A DNA stretch of 64,000 nucleotides, taken from Siphonodentalium dalli. Lineage: Eukaryota; Mollusca; Scaphopoda; Gadilida; Siphonodentaliidae. A program made the translations under genes and the position numbers. The notes beneath the pieces were generated by a model, which ran no database searches, had not been told where the DNA came from, and saw nothing but the letters and a program-made list of their open reading frames with translations. This document shows, one piece after another, positions 10,540-22,277 of this stretch (position 1 is the first letter of the stretch; each line of letters opens with the position of its first letter). The stretch covers positions 201,494,244 through 201,558,243 of the forward strand of contig CP136061.1 of NCBI GenBank assembly GCA_032622095.1, in the 5' to 3' direction.

Positions 10540-12130
10540 CTCACCTGAGACGAAGTCTCCGGTGGAGCTATAGTCATCACTCCTCGTCCGTCGTCCGTCC
10601 GTCCATCCGTCCGTCCGTCCATCCGTCCGTCAACAATTCTTTGAACATCTTCTCCTCTGAAACCGGAAGACCGAATTGGTTCATATTTGGTGTGGATGTT
10701 CCCTAGGTGACTCTCATTCAGATTTGTTCAAATGAGGTCACTGGGTAAAATAGTTGCGAAGCCAGGGCCATAACTCTATTCCTCCATAGTAATTCTTACA
10801 ACGACTTCTTGTTCAGAACCATTGGGCCGATTTAGCTAATATTTGGTATGGAGGGTCCTTGGGTAACTGGTGTTCAGATTTGTTCAAATGAGGTCACCCG
10901 GTCAATTAGTTGAGAAACCAGGGCCATAATTCATAGTAATTCTTACAATGACTTCTTCTAAAAAATTGTTTGGCCGATTTAGCTTATATTTGGTACAGAG
11001 AGACCTTGGGTGACTGGGGTTCAGATTTGTTCAAATGGGGTCACTGGGTCAAATAGGGGCAGAGCCAGGGACATAACTCTAAAAATAAAATAACGTTTTT
11101 GCATTTTGACCTTTGATTTTTTTTAGACATATCACAGCTACCCAACCCCACCCTCCTCCACCCCACCTCCTGTCCCTGCCACACCACACTGTATCATACC
11201 ATGTTATCTCTTCCTTGTTTACCCCATCAAAATCCTTGTTTTGATCACAGCTGTAGGAGTATCAAAAAGCTGTGTGTGCAGTCGTTAAAACCTAATTATC
11301 TATGTCAACACCTCTCAGACACTGGTAGCTGATGGCTTGGTGAATGGAATATAATTCTCAGAATGCACTTGCTCTCAAGGTCATGGGAATTTTGTTAAGC
11401 TAATGTAGTCAAATAAATGTTGTATGTCATATTCTCACAGGGATGTCTCCACAGTGTTGGGGGGGGGGGTGACTGACAGATTTGTTCAATGAAATGTAAA
11501 TTTGAAGCTCTTATGAGAAGAAGCTATAGTCATCACTTCTCATCTGTTACCCGTTCATCTGTCTGTCCGTCCATCCATCTTCTCTAGGTCATGAGACTGA
11601 ATGGGTTAATATTTGGTGTGGATGTTCCCTAGGTGACTCACATTCAGATTTGTTCAAATGAGGTCACTCTGTCAAATGGTTGTGAAGCCAGGGCCATAAC
11701 TCTTGCCCTCCATAGTAATTCTTAAAAACGACTTCTCGTGTACCATCAGGTTGAATTGGTTCATATTTGGTATGAAGGGTCCTTTTGTGACTGTAGTTCA
11801 GATTTGTTCAAATGGGGTCATCCTGGTCAAATAGGGGCCAAGCAAAGGACAGTGTTCCTCTTAATATGCTTCCTTTACACGGACCGTCAGGTTTATTTTA
11901 CTGATATTTAGTATGAAGGGTTCTTTGGTGTCTGGGATTCAAATTTATGCAGATGTGGTCACCAGGTTAAATAGAGCGGGACCAGGGACATAACTGTATG
12001 TCTCTATAGTAATACTTATAATGTCGTCTCAAGAGAGGTTGGACCATATAGTATATGGAGGATCCTTTAGTGACTGAGATTCAGATCTGTTAACATGAGG
12101 TCAATCCGTTAAGAAATGACGGGACTATGG
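10540..12130 (+). repeat. Degenerate ~165-bp tandem repeat headed by agctcacctgagacgaag
   Basis: A palindrome-like head (agctcacctgagacgaagtctccggtggagct) and a ccgtccgtccatc microsatellite are followed by several diverged units. Each contains 'attcagatttgttcaaatg(a/g)ggtcac' and 'ccagggccataactct'. A second series restarts near 11510 after about 400 bp of unrelated sequence. This style is common in mollusc genomes (general knowledge). Non-coding. Confidence 0.65.
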
Positions 12131-12712
12131 GGACTTAAGACTTTTGTGTCTAAAAAATCAATAAAATACAAAATTCATTAAAACGTCTACCTTGGAACTA
12201 CCTGACTGATTAATCTGACATGCATATAGTGTTTTTGGGTCCATGGATAATTGGGCTTTAATCATGTCTGAATGGTTTTATATAAAGCGCTTGTGAGATT
12301 GAAAATTTCCAACAATTGAGAGAGTTTGAGATGTCGGTTGTGAAATTTCAACCTAAGACTTGGGAGTCTGGGCCCCGGGCGAGAGGGGACTTCTTGAGCT
12401 GGAGGAGGGGGTGATCACTAGTGTACAGTTGGTAGTTTCAAGTTAGATTTGGTAATTTCAAGGTAGATTTTGTAGATTTGGTAATTTGATATTCACTGAT
12501 CTACATTCATGAAGCCTCTCTAGCCACATATCCTGTTTAGATCTACTTCTTTTAAAGTGATTATGAAAAGTTCTGACTGTTGTGGTCTCCAAAGTCCCAG
12601 TCTTATCAGTCTTTGCAGTCTGGTGAGCGACCCCACATTCTTTGACTGTCTTGTTTTTAACTGTGGGTTGAAATTACTTCAATTTGGTATTCCATGTGAT
12701 ATTATTGTATAG

Positions 12713-12870
12713 CCATGCAAGGGGCGAATCCAACATCCCGAGATGAAGGCCCGCGGGCTATTTTTCGCCTTGCAGAGCAAACAATTTATGCGACATTTTG
12801 TATCGGAGTGTCGGAAAATATCTCGCCCGGCGCCAAGTTTTGGGCGCCCGAAGTTTCAACACTGAATATT
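12713..12870 (+). repeat. GGCGGATCC-type dispersed repeat, second copy
   Basis: Gcaaggggcgaatccaac… shares the downstream landmarks gggcgcccgaag and cactgaatatt with 10371-10490. Confidence 0.45.
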
Positions 12871-14486
12871 TCTACCAAAAATAAATATAGCAATTCTAAA
12901 AGTGGAGTCAAAATTTAGACAATTCCATCTGTACGTAAAGAACAAATGAATGATACACATGAGTCGTCTACAGTGCACTCTAGGTTATACCATGTAGTCC
13001 GATCAACGCCCGGACTATAAAACGCACTGGCGGTAGTATCATCCTAAAGAGATTATCTAAAAGGCACATACGCCATACTACTATATGGTATACATGTACC
13101 GTATACATAGTATATTTTCGAATTATTATAGAAATACATTGCTGGTTCGTTTCCAATGGTATATACGCATGGCATTTAAAATGGGTTATATCTTCCATCC
13201 CATGTTGTGCCACCCTAATTGGAACAAATGTGTGATAACAAGACATATTCGGGTCACGACAAATACGCATCTGCCATTGCTTAATAAAAAAAATGTTTGA
13301 CACGGACTCGTCCTTCAAAACATCGGTTTCCATGTGTCGTTATCGCCATTAGTCAGTTGATTGGCTGAACATATATTTATTCATAACCCAAACATTTACA
13401 CAACAGATATTAATTTACATACAATATTTTAATTAACATTATGGATGCATCCAGAATGTAGATGAATATAGGGGATTGGAATACTAGTTAATCAGTTCCG
13501 TGTCAGATATTTTTTGGTGAAAACTGTGTTTATACTAATAAAACGAGGACGTGATTGGAGTGTGATCGGACCACCCGTTTGGCTTGTATTGATGACTTAT
13601 TTTGCTGGTGTATCATGAAGCTGATGGCTATTAGAAGTAAAACTGAAAAAACCAGCATGTTCAATGGAGGAATTAAGTGGTTGGATAGATGCATTGTATT
13701 ACCAGCCGAAACACCTCTATGCTAGTACTGTCTGGAAGCCATGATTTTGCGATTATTCATTCTGAATTACAAAATATTATCCCATGTACCAGCCCAAACC
13801 ATAGGCGACCCGGTGATTCCGGGGCTTATCCATGGGCATGTCCGGTGCGCCAAAATCATCATGGCGCCCAGATAATTCACATTTGCACAGACTTTCAGAA
13901 GATAAGTTCACTGTTCAAAGAAGCTTTGATCTTCCATCACTAACCTTCCATAGTATACCGTAATTGTACTGAATGTTATTGTCACTCGTTCCATATAGGC
14001 CTAATATAAAGCAATATAAACAGGGTCCAGAACACAGGAAAACGCGTCGTTTTGAATGTAGTATACGCAAAATTTCCCGGGGGAGGTCCCCCGGACCCCC
14101 ACCTACGAGGACGGGGTTAAACCCCCCTCTCGTGCTCTCCCCCAATCGCCGCTTAGTGGCTCGGATGATGATATTCATCATATATATAATAATACATAGC
14201 GCCCCCCCCCCTTTCAAATTTCCTGGATCCGCCACTGACACTAGTATGTGTGTAGAACTGTATACAGATCTACACCAATGCATTTCAACGCACCCTTAGT
14301 TTGAATTATGTTGCATTCTGGTAGCGACACTGGGGAAACGTTTCTATGATTTCAGCTGTGTTCTATTACTCTATGAGCACCTTCTGAGACACAGACGTTC
14401 TGAATGGTGATGATTTATAATATTTTAATCATATTTTATGGCATATATTGTTATTAAAACCGTACATCAAGGCACTATAAACAAAT

Positions 14487-14944
14487 CAACTCAATCCGAT
14501 CAGACGGTCACGGTCCCCATACCATCAAGATATAACATTTCTTCAAAATACGCTTTAGTTATCAGAATCGATTTATTGCAACAAAATAATGCTTACACTG
14601 TCAAATATCGTAACAAATTTCCCAAAACTTTTTATTTATCAACATTTTGTTCAACAAAATATGGCCGTATTACCACTAAAGTATCACGAAATTTGACCGT
14701 AATACCACTTGATTTTAGAGTTAACCATCTTAATCCGCAATTTGTTCTGAGACCCTCCGATTAACCACGTGTTTCTGGGCCACATATTATTACACATCTC
14801 CAAAAATTGGTACATTTCACAAATCGATATCTGATCACTCTGAGCTTTGACGGGTGGGTTCCTCGACTCGAATCAAATATATTTTACCCCCGAAGCCAGA
14901 GAAATAGTAATTTAGGGGTGCTTAATCGAATTGAGTACCTTTAC
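14487..14944 (-). mobile_element. TTAA-type MITE (family A), reverse copy
   Basis: Left side reads caatccgatcag…ggtccccatac and right side cccccgaagccag…ttgagtaccttta, that is, family A in reverse. The left terminus is damaged. The tandem duplication described at 14824 starts inside this element. Confidence 0.75.
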
Positions 14945-15697
14945 CTTTAAGTTCTCTAGTGTTTACAGATGTGGGAGTTGAGTCCACGAGGGAGAATCGG
15001 GTGGTTTCGATGTTGATGAGTTCCACGCATTCAAAATGGTCGAGGCGAGTCCAAACGCTCAGAAACATAATATATGAAGAACTGACACAAAACATAGCAT
15101 TTTGACTGTTACGAGCGTAATTATGCTAGTTTATTTTTAAAACAAATTGATACCTTATTTGTTCCAAAATACTCTGTAGTTTTCTGTAACATTCTGACCA
15201 AAGTTGCCAGTCGAAAGTTCGTGTAATACACCAGTCCATATATACATCTAGGAGAATCCTTCGACTGACTACTTTGGTGAGAATGCTATAGAGCACAGAA
15301 CTGTGCATTTTGGACACGGCATTTGAGGTATCAGTTTGTTTGAAAAATAGTATAGCATTTGCTGGTAGCCGCCAAAATACTATGTAATATATCATATCCT
15401 AGTTTATTGCCTCTTTCCTCGTCTCTGGTCGCGTTTGCGAATCGCCTCGGCCAATTTGAATGCTTGATACTGAAGTCGAAACCACGTAATACCCCACCGT
15501 GCGAGTCTGGAGCGTTCGACCATCTGGCATTTGTCAATAGCGTGGAAAGTTACAATTATAGCATAGCACAGGAACATGCACAACCAGAATAATTCATTAA
15601 GAATGATCTAGCTCTTCCTAACAAGATTGATCTAGTTTCCGGGGTATACAATGATATATATGAATCGAAGACACATATCCAGAAACGCTTCTATCAA

Positions 15698-15931
15698 TTA
15701 ATATTGATTTTTTAGAACAGAAACTTCAGGCGCATACGGATGATGCTGACAATAACATGGCACATTTAGTATCTCATTGACAACTAGCGAAACCACTGCA
15801 GAATGTTGCACGGACTTAGTTTGGAAATAGAACATAGCTGTTTCACAATAATATTTTCCAGCCTCGTGTTTTTCAATTCTAACCTCCCCGTGTTCGTCCT
15901 CCAATGTGGTTAAAACTCCAAATCTCCACAT
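15698..15931 (-). pseudogene. Ig-domain-like exon fragment (copy 1)
   Basis: A 77-codon open frame on the minus strand contains EAGKYYC followed 22 residues later by VVSLVV. This is the layout of the F and G strands of an immunoglobulin fold (D/E-x-G-x-Y-x-C … V-x-L-x-V). A plausible acceptor (ccataaaacag) precedes the ATG. No donor in phase, no first Ig cysteine and no neighbouring exon were found, so I treat it as a relic or a lone exon. The copy at 33482-33715 differs by one visible residue (Tyr/Asn), since both ride on the tandem duplication. A chance resemblance cannot be ruled out. Confidence 0.35.
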
Positions 15932-15934
15932 CCT

Positions 15935-16080
15935 GTTTTATGGTATTATTAATCTTATTGAAATTGCATAAAACGTGTTATTTATCAACATTTTTGTCAA
16001 CGAAATTTCACCGGATTGTTAAATATCTACACCCAAAGCCACTTAGAGTTATTCATCTTCATCCGCAATTTGGTTCAAGG
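15935..16080 (-). mobile_element. Family-A MITE fragment
   Basis: Contains gttatttatcaacattt, aaatttcaccggattgttaaat and agagttattcatcttcatccgcaatttgg, the reverse of the middle of family A. Duplicated at about 33720-33870. Confidence 0.65.
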
Positions 16081-16199
16081 ACTTATTTTTTTTACCAGGA
16101 AAGTGACTAGTAGATGTAGTCAAGCATAATGTATTTTCCTTGAAACTAACTTGTAGATGCAGCATAGTAAACCATATATGCATAGCTCTATGGGGCGCC

Positions 16200-17225
16200 G
16201 TTCTTCCATGTATTACCTATTTTATGATATCAACAGTTAATTTTGTGATATCATTAAATGAATATATGATATAACAAAATCGAATATATCATTAAACATT
16301 TTGTGATATCACAAACTAAGTTTAAAGGTACTCAATCCGAATTAACGCTCGCAAATTACTATTTCCTTGGCTTCGGGGGTAAAAAATATTTGATTCGAGT
16401 CGAGGAACCCACCCATCACTGCTCAGAGTGATCAGATATCGATGTTTGAAATCTATTATTTTTATTTTAACTGGCCCAATAGACAGTCGACGAGAAGAAT
16501 TTCTTTGACCAAATTGCGGGTAATGATGGATAACTCTAAACTCAAGTGGCTTTTTGTGTCAGATATTTGACAAACCGGCAAAATTTCGTTGAACAAAATG
16601 TTGATAAATAACAGTTTTTGTGCAATTTTATACTATAGTTGATTGTGCTTTTCATTATTTTTGGGCAATTATTAGATTCTGATAACTGAAGGGGCATTTC
16701 AAAAAGTGTTATTGTTGTTGTTTGAATGTGATGATATGGGGACCATCGAATCGGATTGAGTACCTTTAAGATATCACCAATTCCAATTTGTGATATCATA
16801 AATTCATTTTTCATATCATATCACAAAATCGAATTATGGATATCACAAAATAGTAAGCATTTAGTGATATCACTAATTTGATTTTGCGCATTCATAAATT
16901 CATTTTGTGCTATCATAAAATTGAATTTGTGATATCACTAATTCATTTTGTGATATCTATAAATAGAAAATGACATGGCGAGACTACTATTCCTTCAACA
17001 TTTTGTGACATCATTAAATCATTTTATGATATCATAAAATCGAATTATTGATATAACTAAATGCTTACTTATTTTGTGTATCATATTTTCGATTTTGTGA
17101 GATCACAAAATTAATTTGATATCACTAATTCCATTGTGTGATATCTTAAAATCAGTTTGTGATATCACTAATTCCTCAACATTTTATGATATCACAAAAT
17201 CGAATTATTGATATCACTAAATCAT
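16200..17225. repeat. GATATC-rich palindromic minisatellite, interrupted by a MITE
   Basis: Irregular array of about 25-bp AT-rich units built around TTTTGTGATATCA(C/T)(A/T)AA, each self-complementary at tGATATCa. The array occupies 16200-16321 and 16770-17225; a full family-A MITE (16322-16769) sits in its middle. The duplicated version is at 34005-35005. Confidence 0.8.
16322..16769 (+). mobile_element. TTAA-type MITE (family A), full length
   Basis: TTAAAGGTACTCAATCCGAA … ATCGGATTGAGTACCTTTAA, with TTAA at both edges. It is inserted in the GATATC array. A twin is at 34109-34556. Confidence 0.88.
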
Positions 17226-17959
17226 ACTTTTTTGTATTTGTGAATGTGGAGGAAAAGGCCATATCCACAGACTGCAATCGATGCAATCCGGTTCCGCTTT
17301 CGTTTCCGGTTCGACGTTAAGATAAGATAAGATTTTAATGCAAAATACACCCAATGGGTAGTTGCACATATAATAAATACATATATCAACATATGGGTAG
17401 GATAGGATAGGATAGGATAATTTATTTACAATATACACATGAATAATACAATGGAAGTAACACATAAAAGGTAATGTTGTATATTGTTGGGGGTTAGCCT
17501 AGCCCTATCGGGCTGTCTTCCTGCTACCCCCTATATCACTATAAATAATTGAATCGATGGCTTGTATTTCATATCCACGCACACGTACAGACTATAATCA
17601 TATACATATAAAAGTATCTAGAACATAGTATTTAGGGCATATCACAAACAAGTATCGGTGTGGTTGTGAGACAATCCAGACTAGTTATAAGATCGATAAT
17701 GCATTATCTCTCCATAATAATGTTTTGAACTTTTCATATTTTCTAACACATATGAACAGTTTCGATTCCAGTTCCATGGGTATTTTAAGAACAAAGTATT
17801 TAGTTTTTATAAGAGGAATCTATATAGATCGCCGGAAAGTCTTTTTGTTGAGTGAGGTTTAGGGATAATTCAAATTAACAGTACAAATATATAATGTTTA
17901 TATGTATGTCTAGTGGTATAGGGTCATTGTTAGAGAAGTCCTAATGATGTACGGTAGTA

Positions 17960-18349
17960 TTATGATGCATGGTAGTATATGGGCATTTTTAGGAACGAGA
18001 ATGCGATAGTGTGAACACCGGTGTGAAGTATACAATGAATGTTCATATTATTTAAGAGCACAGTCGGGGCATCCTTTGTTTTACATCGTACATTTTCTGG
18101 GTAATTTCTCAGCATGGCTATCTGTAAGCGCTTCTTCAATGTGTGCCTGCTTTGGCAAGATGTATAATCTTTTTCCATATTGTTCCATGTTGTGGGGAAG
18201 GCGTGGTGGGGTAGTTTTCCTGACCAGTCAGTTCTAGGTAGTTCTAATAGTACGGGATTCGGGTGTCTAGGTGTTGATTTTGCTCGTTTGTTGTACATCA
18301 TTCCAAAAGACGCGGGCAGGCGATTATAACACCAGTCATGCATGAAAAT
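17960..18349 (-). pseudogene. LINE 1 RT polyprotein, C-terminal part after a premature stop
   Basis: This is in the same frame as the RT ORF that ends in TAA at 18350-18352. After this stop the frame continues (IFMHDWCYNRLPASF…) with the usual Pro- and basic-rich C-terminal tail of such elements (PRTDWSGKLPHHAFPTTWNN). The TAA is therefore best read as a nonsense mutation in a longer ORF2 rather than the real end. Confidence 0.6.
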
Positions 18350-20449
18350 TTACGAATTGAGAGTGTGTAAGTCATATATTTTCAAGATTTTCTCTTTTTT
18401 AAAGAGTGGATCTGTGTGACTCCTGTATTTCTTATTGCATATTATACGCAATGCTCGTTTTTGTAATAGGAATATTTTCTTGACTTCCGGGACATGACCC
18501 CATATTTGGATACCATAAACTAAGTGGCTTTGAATCAGTGCATAGTACAATGTTTTCAATGCTTTACTTGGGAAAAAGTTTTTCACCTTATTGATGCAAT
18601 AGATTGCATGTGATATTTTGGAGCAGATTATGGATATGTGCTTTTTGAATGTCAAGTTTTCATCAATGTGGATACCTAGAAATCGTGTCGATGATTCACT
18701 CCCAAGATTCCATATCCGGTTCAATTGAATGTTATTTAGCTTTAATGTCAAAGTATTCCATTTGTTGTCATTGTTTTGGGGGTGTAAAAGCATATAATTG
18801 CTTTTATTAATATTAATTGATAGTTTATTACAGCAGCACCAATCGGATACATTGGCTAATTCATTGTTGACATAACTTTGTACTAGTTCGCCATCTTTAC
18901 CGCTTGTGAATAGTGTAGTGTCATCGGCATACGATAAAATGTCCATTGTTGTAGAATTTACCATATCATTCACGTATATTAAAAAAATAATCGGCCCAAG
19001 AATTGAGCCTTGGGGGACTCCACAGGAAGTATTCATAATGTGAGAAGTACTCCCACTATATTCAACATATTGCCTCCTCTCATTCAAGTAACTATGGAAC
19101 CATGACATTGCTACACCCCTGATGCCATAGTGGTCAAGTTTCGATATCAGTATGTCGTGGTCGATCGTATCGAATGCTTTAGATAAATCAATAAATACAG
19201 CTAAGGTGGAATCCCGTGTCGGTTTATCATTATTTTTAACGAGATGGTCTAAAAGGTGCATAATAGGATGAAATGTTGAGTGATTTGGTCTAAATCCATA
19301 TTGGTGTTTATACAAGATTTCATGTTCATTTAGAAAATCTACTAATCGTTTTTGCATAATTTTTTCAAGTAGTTTAGAGAACGATGGCAGGATACTGATT
19401 GGGCGATAGTTTGTTATTTCCTTAGAGTTATTTATTTTAGGAATGGGGACTACTTTGGAAATTTTCATTTTCATTGGGAATATTCCCTGTTCAAACGATA
19501 GATTAAATATATGCTTAAGTGGTGGAGCTATTATGAAGATACTCTCTTTCATAAGTGCGGTCGATATGCCGTTGTAATCTTTACTCATTTTCCCTTTCAT
19601 AGTATAACATGTCAATACTATTTCCTGTATCGATGTAGGTTCGATTTCAAATTCGTTTGTTCGCCTATTTCGAAGATAATCAGTGAAATTTGCGTCATTT
19701 TCAGTGTGTATAGAGTTGCTGGTGTTTCGACCGATTGTTGAAAAGTAGTCATTGAATTTTTCGGCTATTATGTTTGGGTCAGATAGCTCTGTATCGTTAT
19801 CATTAAATGTCTGAGGGTAGTTGCATGATTTTTGATTTTTATTGATGGCATTTTTAAGAATTTTCCATGTGTTTTTTATATCATTCTTATTTTTTTCTAG
19901 ACTATCGCAATAATAATTATTTTTACATTTCCTTATTAGTTTATTGTATAATTGACGATAATTTAAATAGGCGATTTTATTTGTTTCTGATGGTGCCTTC
20001 AGTTTATTAGAGTATAATTCTTGCTTAGTAATAGAGGATTTGATTAGTCCAGGTGTCATCCATGGTTCGCGCTTTATATATTTTTTTGGTACATTTCGTG
20101 TTATTAGTGGAAAAGCTAGATCATGCGCGTTCATATATATGTCCAAAAACAATTCATATGCCTTATTAGGGGAGTTACAACTGAGAACTGAGTCGAATTT
20201 ACATGATTTTAACAAGTTTTTGAAAATGTTGACATTATTTGGGGTGTAGTTCCTGTACGTGGCTTTTTTGTGAGGGGGTTTTATGGGATTGTGTTTGTTT
20301 GATTCGGAGAGGAATATACCGAAATGATCGGAGATGTCGGAAGTAATTATCCCTGTTTGGTGACCACCTTGTACTTTGTTGGTATAGATGTGATCAATTA
20401 GGGTAGCAGAGTGCTCAGTCATTCTTGTAGGTTTCGTTATCATGGGCAC
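18350..20449 (-). pseudogene. LINE 1 endonuclease C-terminus and reverse transcriptase
   Basis: About 699 codons. It opens with the end of an AP-endonuclease domain (LIDHIY, then ITSDISDHFGIF with the conserved SDH). The RT domain follows: NYRPISILPSFSKLLEK (about 347-364), motif A FIDLSKAFDTIDH (about 419-431), GVPQGSILGP (about 477-486), catalytic YADD (about 507-510) and a thumb/C-terminal region ending YGIQIWG…. It copies the element's RNA by target-primed reverse transcription. The catalytic motifs are intact, but the N-terminus is in another frame (overlap at 20440-20449) and an in-frame TAA ends it early, so the copy is dead. Confidence 0.85.
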
Positions 20450-21129
20450 ATATTTTTTTGATGCGTGTCGAAATTTAAGAGGTTGATGTTGAGGTCTCCT
20501 ATTATGTAAGACTTGGCATTGTTCAATTTTTCTAATATATTATCGAATTTCAACATAAATTTGTCCAAGTCGGCCTTTGGTGCTGTGTTCGGTCTATAAA
20601 TACATCCTATTATATAATTATCGTTCGCTACTCGGTGTATTTCTATAAATAATGTTTCTATTACGTGTGGTATAAATATTGTCAAATCTGGTCTGGGTTT
20701 ATATTGAAGATTTTCCTTAATATAAATACCAACACCACCTCTGGCATCGTCACCATCAGGTCGAGATTTGAATTCTAAGGGGTGATATCCTGGAAGTGAA
20801 AAATCTGAAGAACTATGCACTTTGAATATTTCTGTTAGGGCTATAACATCGAACAAATTTTCTTCTGTTTTCAAATCACAAAGTAGGTTTTTTAGATCTC
20901 CATAATTTGCGTTAAGGCTTCTGCAGTTTAGTCCGAAGATAGAGAATTTTATATTATTTGAGAGCATTTTTTTACCCTGTGTAGGCGAGAAATATTGGCA
21001 TGTATTTTGATTCCAAAGTTGGATGTTATCGGGATCGAATTCATCTCCTTCTATTTGAGACCATTTTGCCGCGAAATCTTGTGCACGCGTATCCCTAACC
21101 TCACTCAAAGTTATGCTATTTGCAGACAT
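20440..21129 (-). pseudogene. LINE 1 AP-endonuclease N-terminal part
   Basis: Starts at ATG 21129 (the frame is open further up but a TGA precedes it). It contains the endonuclease/exonuclease/phosphatase landmarks LNCRSLNANYGDL (Asn of the active site), VIALTEI (catalytic Glu), ARGGVGIYI, YIIGCIYRPN and YIIGDLNINL (Asp-Asn). The nuclease nicks target DNA. The ORF is cut by a frameshift near 20445, after which the SDH end of the domain continues in the ORF to the left. Confidence 0.8.
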
Positions 21130-21470
21130 AGTTGAAATTTCTAAATTGTTGTAATGTACGCCCTGGTATCGCCATATGTTTATGTTGTCGTGCGGAAGAT
21201 CGATACGTATGCGTGGAAACAAATACGAATATCATTTTACCAAATATTAATTCAAGTTTTGGTGGAATTATATCAATATGAGGTTTATCCGTGAAATGCT
21301 GGTGAAAGTATAAATATAGCATACACGTTGTTAGTCCAAGTCCTCTCGTACTAAATCCAGCCAAGATACTGGGATGGCGAGGTGCTATAATTTAACATGA
21401 GTAATCACATACGATATGCATATACGCTCGTGAATTTACTGTTATAAAATCTCAGGTATACTTGCTTTTA

Positions 21471-22268
21471 TTAGACATTATGTATATTGTCTCGAATGGT
21501 GAAGAAAGACCGGATCATGTCGCATATAACGTTAACGGTTGCAATTTGTTCATTCTGCATAATAAATCTGAACTTCTCATAATTTGTCATTTTTGCAATT
21601 ATGTCCTTTACATAAGCTTCGCGAATACTTTCATAGGCCCGACATTCTAAGATGAAATGATATTCTGACTCAATTTGTTTTGAATTACACGCAGAACACA
21701 ATCTTTCTCTCACTGGTTTTGGGGGCTGTTTGTGTCTCCCTTTTTCGATTTCCAGTCGATGATTACTGATTCTCAATATTGTGAATAGAATTCTCGCTTT
21801 GGCAGATCGCGCATTGACAATGTATGGTTCAAATTCATACTTTGACTTGAATAATCTATACGTTCGTATTTTATTTCCACTGATCGTTTTGTTTTCGGCA
21901 TGATTTATATTATAGAATCGCATCAAATGTTCAGATTTCAGTTTATCCACCAAGGCGCGCTCTTGTATCCCTTGGAATCTCCGGCGGTCTGAACTATCGA
22001 CGCCGTATTTTCCATATAATTCATTGCACAATGAAATAGAAGGGTCTCTAAGTGATTCGATGTATGCATCGTGTACCAAGCACCCACTTGAAAGGTTCGA
22101 AACTTTTTTCATATATCTAAATTGTTGAGTAATCGCATCATGTATAACTGGGAATCTGCCCAATTCTGCGCGGACGGCATGATTAGTAGCATTTCGGTTA
22201 ACACCTAATGTTATTTTGCAAAACCTCAGATGGACTTGTTCGCTTGGTATTGTATCTGAGTGAATCAT
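21471..22268 (-). pseudogene. LINE 2 ORF2 C-terminal domain with CCHC zinc motif
   Basis: In frame with the RT piece to the right, after one TGA (22278-22280). It contains EQVHLRFCKITLGV and ELGRFPV, conserved in LINE thumb/C-terminal regions, and LCSACNSKQIESEYHFILEC, a C-x2-C…H-x4-C zinc-knuckle arrangement common at the C-terminus of such ORF2 proteins. The frame ends at TAA 21471-21473. Confidence 0.75.
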
Positions 22269-22277
22269 GTTTGTTTC

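Larger units (their letters stand above)
9068..14295. mobile_element. 5.2-kb TIR element, TTA duplication (PIF/Harbinger-like)
   Basis: The left end GGGTGCGTTTACATTGGTGT and the reverse complement of the right end (GGGTGCGTT…GCATTGGTGTAGATCT) form an imperfect ~30-bp inverted terminus. TTA is duplicated at 9065-9067 and 14296-14298. The empty site (single TTA, …atatctta|gtttg…) is seen in the intact family-B MITE copy around 52020-52022. The 3-bp TWA duplication and GGG start suggest PIF/Harbinger. No transposase ORF was recognised, so this is a non-autonomous or decayed carrier. It holds a family-A MITE and the 10540-12130 tandem repeat. 13000-13790 shows nothing recognisable. Confidence 0.78.
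8132..14483 (+). mobile_element. TTAA-type MITE (family B), split by two transposons
   Basis: Three separated blocks (8132-8187, 8886-9067, 14296-14483) align end to end with the reverse complement of the intact copy at 51793-52262. They start TTAAAGGCCCCCTTAATTTT. The gaps are exactly the Helitron (8188-8885) and the GGGTGCG element (9068-14295). The right terminus is lost where family-A MITE sequence begins at about 14484. Confidence 0.85.
14824..17319 (+). repeat. Tandem duplication, copy 1, segment I
   Basis: Nearly identical to 32604-35101, with occasional substitutions and small indels. Copy 1 of the duplicated unit continues after the two-LINE insertion at 27258-27942 and after the PLE at 32302-32600. 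Segment I holds family-A MITEs, the Ig-like fragment and the GATATC array. Confidence 0.9.
17320..21440 (-). mobile_element. LINE 1: non-LTR retrotransposon (Jockey-group, CR1/L2-like)
   Basis: Minus-strand element with an endonuclease-RT polyprotein (21129 to about 17960) and a 3' region of about 640 bp. The 3' region ends in short repeats (cttat at 17320-17335; a tatcc run near 17399-17420, suggesting either two tails or a tail of a second truncated copy). The left border is set by the empty site in the second tandem copy (35101/35102). The right border with LINE 2 is approximate. No ORF1 was seen for this element. The clade assignment is tentative. Confidence 0.72.

Noticed and set aside
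14438-14764. 108-codon plus-strand ORF
   Set aside because: Spans two MITEs (families B and A); similar frames appear in other MITE copies only as fragments.
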